This document shows, one piece after another, positions 4,048 through 6,013 of a stretch of DNA of 6,013 nt. Below the pieces are notes generated by a model. The model did not search any database. It saw nothing but the letters and a program-made list of their open reading frames with translations, and was not told the origin of the DNA. The translations under genes and the position numbers were made by a program. Every line of letters begins with the position of its first letter. Position 1 is the stretch's first letter. Source of the DNA: a bacterium (GTDB taxonomy: Bacteria; Patescibacteriota; Minisyncoccia; UBA6257; 1-14-0-10-44-23); NCBI GenBank assembly GCA_030699515.1, contig JAUYME010000023.1, positions 1 through 6,013 of the forward strand, written 5' to 3'.

Positions 4048-4806
4048 ATGCAAAAACCTTCTGTTTTTATTTTTGATTTAGATGGGACACTTGCGGAAAG
4101 CAAGAGTAAGATGGGGGCTGAAGTTGATGCTTTGCTGTCTAAGATGCTCATGGATGGCAAAGTGTTAAGTATTATTTCTGGCGCAAATCGCGCTTTGCTG
4201 GAGCATCAATTTCTCTCAGAGTTTAGCTGCGACAAAAAGCATTTTCATAACCTGTATCTTCTTCCAACTTGCGGGGCTGCGTTTCATAGGTGGCATCAGC
4301 CAAGCAATGATTGGGAAATTGTTTACGAACACTTTATTCCGGAGGAAAAGCGAAAGGAAGTGATAAGAATTCTTGAAGAGGAAGTTTTTAAGCTTGTTTC
4401 GTTTGAAGTGCCAAAAGAAACTTGGGGCCAGCGCATTGAGGATAGAATTACTCAAATTACCTGCTCTATGCTTGGACGAGAAGCGCCGCATGAGCATAAA
4501 AAAGTCTGGGATCCGGACAAGAGAAAACGGACAGAGCTTGCTAATCTTGTTAATGAAAGAGTAGAAGGGCTGATTGCGCGTATTGGAGGAAGCACAACAA
4601 TAGATATCAATATGGAAGGAATTGATAAGGCGTTTGGAGTAAACGAATTTTTCAAACACACTGAACACGACAGACAAAATGCGATCTTTTTTGGAGATTC
4701 CCTACACGAAGGAGGAAATGACTTCCCCGTTAGCAAAACCGGTATTCCTTGCGTGGCAGTGGAGGGGCCGGAGGATTTACTGGGAAAAATTGAAAGGTAT
4801 TTATAG
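4048..4806 (+). CDS. HAD-IIB phosphatase, phosphomannomutase-like
   Basis: A 252-residue cytoplasmic HAD-superfamily protein. Motif I is DLDGT (10-14): Asp10 nucleophile and Asp12 acid/base. Motif II is Ser44 in IISGANR, motif III Lys194, and motif IV GD (216-217) with EGGND (221-225). The cap between motifs II and III (about 85-185) is the C2B type that defines HAD-IIB. Several features recall eukaryotic-type phosphomannomutase (PMM): RITQITCSMLGREAP (133-147), then WDPDKRKR (154-161), and the FFGD...GGND end. Likely reactions are mannose-1-P/mannose-6-P interconversion or dephosphorylation of a sugar phosphate; sequence alone cannot decide. Length equals the PMM family (about 245-260). The start directly precedes motif I. 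Co-transcription with the upstream tRNA/GIY-YIG stretch is likely, since only two bases separate it from the CCA end. Confidence 0.88.
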   Translation: MQKPSVFIFDLDGTLAESKSKMGAEVDALLSKMLMDGKVLSIISGANRALLEHQFLSEFSCDKKHFHNLYLLPTCGAAFHRWHQPSNDWEIVYEHFIPEEKRKEVIRILEEEVFKLVSFEVPKETWGQRIEDRITQITCSMLGREAPHEHKKVWDPDKRKRTELANLVNERVEGLIARIGGSTTIDINMEGIDKAFGVNEFFKHTEHDRQNAIFFGDSLHEGGNDFPVSKTGIPCVAVEGPEDLLGKIERYL

Positions 4807-4809
4807 AAA

Positions 4810-4838
4810 TTGACATTTTGCTTATGTTCTACTTAAAT
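4810..4838 (+). promoter_or_regulatory. Promoter of the GC-rich small-protein cassette
   Basis: A perfect TTGACA (4810-4815), 17 bases, then TTAAAT (4833-4838). It starts three bases after the HAD stop. Transcription would begin at ~4845, just before the SD, so the leader is only about 14 bases. TATGCT (4838-4843) is another -10-like sequence, but its 22-base spacing is too long. Confidence 0.6.
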
Positions 4839-4846
4839 ATGCTATG

Positions 4847-4855
4847 AAGGAGGTG
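4847..4855 (+). promoter_or_regulatory. Very strong Shine-Dalgarno (AAGGAGGTG)
   Basis: Nine bases with near-full complementarity to the 16S rRNA 3' end; GGAGG ends five bases before the ATG at 4859. It decides the start: an ATG at 4844 in the same frame lies at the very start of the mRNA, immediately before and partly inside this site. It is by far the strongest SD in the window. Confidence 0.85.
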
Positions 4856-4858
4856 TCT

Positions 4859-5182
4859 ATGACGGACACGAATGGTGGCGTGATCCACCACAAAGATCAC
4901 GGATGTCCCTACCGGGGCTGCAAAGGGTACCTTGTGGAGGTGCCCGGGTCGCCAATCCCGTTCCGCTGCAGCGATGACTTCTGCGCCGGGCTCTTCCTGC
5001 GAGTGTTACCGGATGGCTCGCTGCCCAGCGTCCAGGAGAAAGACCACTGGCCGGACAAGGGCACGCTACAACATCAGTTCATCGGCCACGCGGTGGACCG
5101 GTGCTGGTGGCCGCGCCTGCGCAGCGATCGGGCGACGGGGAACGAACTCCCCAAGGACATCGTGGAGTTGGCAGTGGGCTAG
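4859..5182 (+). CDS. Small Cys/His-rich protein of alien composition, hypothetical
   Basis: A 107-residue protein of unknown function. Cys16, Cys21, Cys37 and Cys42 form two C-x4-C pairs (CPYRGC and CSDDFC) 15 residues apart, as in zinc ribbons or knuckles, with His10, His11 and His14 just before. A fifth Cys is in RCWWPRLR (81-88). The second half is polar, with His63, His72 and His78. There is no signal peptide or membrane segment. By my count positions 4861-5160 are about 64% G+C against roughly 35-45% in neighbours, with GC-ending codons, a strong sign of different origin. It has its own promoter, SD and downstream hairpin, and is probably well expressed. The TAG stop lies in the loop of a small hairpin (GTGGGC/GCCCAC, 5174-5179 and 5184-5189). 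It may be a lineage-specific or horizontally acquired protein. A non-coding GC-rich stretch is less likely, because the SD and start are so well formed. Confidence 0.72.
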   Translation: MTDTNGGVIHHKDHGCPYRGCKGYLVEVPGSPIPFRCSDDFCAGLFLRVLPDGSLPSVQEKDHWPDKGTLQHQFIGHAVDRCWWPRLRSDRATGNELPKDIVELAVG

Positions 5183-5216
5183 AGCCCACCAGCCCTTCGC
5201 GCATTCAATCGCGGCG

Positions 5217-5242
5217 GCGGCGACTTCTTCGGGAGTCGCCGC
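5217..5242. terminator. Long UUCG-capped hairpin between convergent genes
   Basis: GCGGCGACTTC (5217-5227) pairs with GGAGTCGCCGC (5232-5242), 11 pairs with one G-U, closed by C(TTCG)G, an exceptionally stable tetraloop on the plus-strand RNA. No T-run follows on either strand, so it is not a classical intrinsic terminator. It could block readthrough, protect the 3' end of the cassette mRNA, or mark the end of the cassette. gatB ends ten bases further on the other strand. Confidence 0.5.
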
Positions 5243-5251
5243 TAACGCTAT

Positions 5252-6013
5252 CTAATTGAGTAGTCTTTTAATAATTTCCTGCAACAGTTGAGGATTTGCC
5301 CTACCGCCCAACTCGGCCATTGCTTTGCCGACAAAAAACATTAAAAGCTTTTCGTTTCCGCCTTTGTACTTTTCTACTGCATCCGGGTTTTCTGAAATTA
5401 CCTTTTGAGCTGTTTCTGTAAGCTTGGCGGTGTCGGAAATTTGGCCCATGCCCCCTTTTTCCATTATTTCTCTTGGGTCGCCGCCATTTTCAAACATTAT
5501 TTTTAAAATATCTTTTGCTCCTCTACTCCCCAGCTCTTCGTTTGCTACAAGCACTACAAGATCGGCAAAGTTTTCTGCGCTAACTTTTGTTTGGCTTGGG
5601 TTTTCTATCCCCGCTTCCACCATTAGGCCCTTTAAGTCGCTAGTTAGATAATTTACTGCAAGCTGCTTAACAGACATTTTACCTTTGACATTTAATAATT
5701 GACTCTCCTCCTGCAATTCAGATATCAGCTGCTCAAAATAGTCGGCAAAGGTTTTGTTTTGGACTAACAGCTCTATGCTGTCTTCGCTTAGCTCGTATTC
5801 TTTTTTAAAGCGGATGCGTTTTTGTTCTGGCATTTCTGGAATTTCTCCTTCCAGCTTGGCAAAATCAAACTTAGCAATATTTACCGGAGGAAGATCCGGA
5901 TCTGGGAAGTAGCGATAATCTGCACTGGTTTCTTTAATGCGCTGGGAAACAGTGGCTTTTTTATTATCGTCCCAGCCTCTGGTTTCTTGAACTACTTTCT
6001 CTCCCGCATCTAA
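5252..6013 (-). CDS. gatB: Asp/Glu-tRNA amidotransferase subunit B, C-terminal part (start outside window)
   Basis: The last 253 residues of GatB, which enters from the right edge in an open frame. GatCAB converts Asp-tRNA(Asn) and/or Glu-tRNA(Gln) to Asn- and Gln-tRNA using ammonia from GatA; GatB carries the kinase/transamidase step and the tRNA contact. Visible residues 5-43 are the end of the catalytic domain, with KVVQETRGWDDNKKATVSQR and the family signature DYRYFPDPDLPP (32-43). Residues about 61-105 are the helical linker, and the remainder is the GatB/YqeY tail domain that holds the tRNA elbow, ending with GGNEK (218-222), ANPQ (239-242) and KRLLN. The C-terminus is complete, with a TAG stop at 5254-5252. 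It converges with the small-protein cassette. The ATG at 5833 is internal, not the start. Confidence 0.97.
   Translation of the reverse strand, partial: LDAGEKVVQETRGWDDNKKATVSQRIKETSADYRYFPDPDLPPVNIAKFDFAKLEGEIPEMPEQKRIRFKKEYELSEDSIELLVQNKTFADYFEQLISELQEESQLLNVKGKMSVKQLAVNYLTSDLKGLMVEAGIENPSQTKVSAENFADLVVLVANEELGSRGAKDILKIMFENGGDPREIMEKGGMGQISDTAKLTETAQKVISENPDAVEKYKGGNEKLLMFFVGKAMAELGGRANPQLLQEIIKRLLN

Noticed and set aside
4216..4736. Long open frames antisense to the HAD gene
   Set aside because: The HAD frame carries all catalytic motifs; the opposite-strand frames show no recognisable domain, SD or start context.
4844..4858. Start of the small GC-rich protein at the ATG 4844
   Set aside because: This ATG lies at the expected transcript start and directly abuts the SD; the ATG at 4859 is at ideal spacing from that SD.
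1..6013. CRISPR array or insertion-sequence transposase
   Set aside because: No regularly spaced repeats and no DDE, HUH or serine recombinase motifs in any translated gene.

Overview
The window looks like part of a Candidate Phyla Radiation (Patescibacteria, probably Parcubacteria-like) genome. This is an inference from moderate G+C (roughly 35-45% in most genes), short compact genes, small hypothetical and exported proteins, a tRNA gene without an encoded CCA, and weak or absent Shine-Dalgarno sites on most genes. TGA, TAA and TAG all end plausible genes, so nothing suggests code 25.

Layout. Positions 1-3470 carry a minus-strand run. In transcription order it is: a membrane-anchored hypothetical protein (start 3470), a complete RhlE-like DEAD-box RNA helicase (start 2815), a 110-residue hypothetical protein (start 1540), a secreted Ser/Asp-rich protein (start 1120), and the first codons of a cold-shock-domain protein (start 38, running off the left edge). 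Three of these genes have a promoter-like -10 only 6-7 bases before the ATG and no SD, which suggests leaderless mRNAs. The cold-shock gene instead has a strong promoter and an ~87-base leader with a hairpin touching the ATG.

Positions 3545-4045 are the most unusual part. An intact tRNA-Asn(GTT) and a small GIY-YIG nuclease gene sit inside a second, interrupted tRNA. Its 5' half (3582-3624) and 3' half (3995-4045) match arm by arm: a 7/7 acceptor stem, D-stem, 5/5 anticodon stem, 5-base variable loop, T-stem, discriminator G and CCA. All three loops of this outer tRNA carry insertions: the same 16-base palindrome in the D-loop and in the T-loop, and about 370 bases with the nuclease gene and the intact tRNA in place of the anticodon loop. 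The 3' half then supplies a GGAG for the next gene, a HAD-IIB phosphomannomutase-like phosphatase (4048-4806).

Positions 4810-5242 form a self-contained cassette: a promoter, the strongest SD in the window, a 107-residue Cys/His-containing small protein of about 64% G+C, and a long UUCG-capped hairpin. It differs sharply in base composition from its neighbours and looks acquired. The right end (5252-6013, minus) is the C-terminal part of gatB, convergent with the cassette.

How the genes may work together: the helicase and cold-shock protein fit a general RNA-handling theme. GatB makes Asn-tRNA and/or Gln-tRNA by amidation, and tRNA-Asn is nearby, but no operon link is visible. The GIY-YIG/tRNA/HAD stretch is probably transcribed together from a promoter placed at the 5' end of the outer tRNA.
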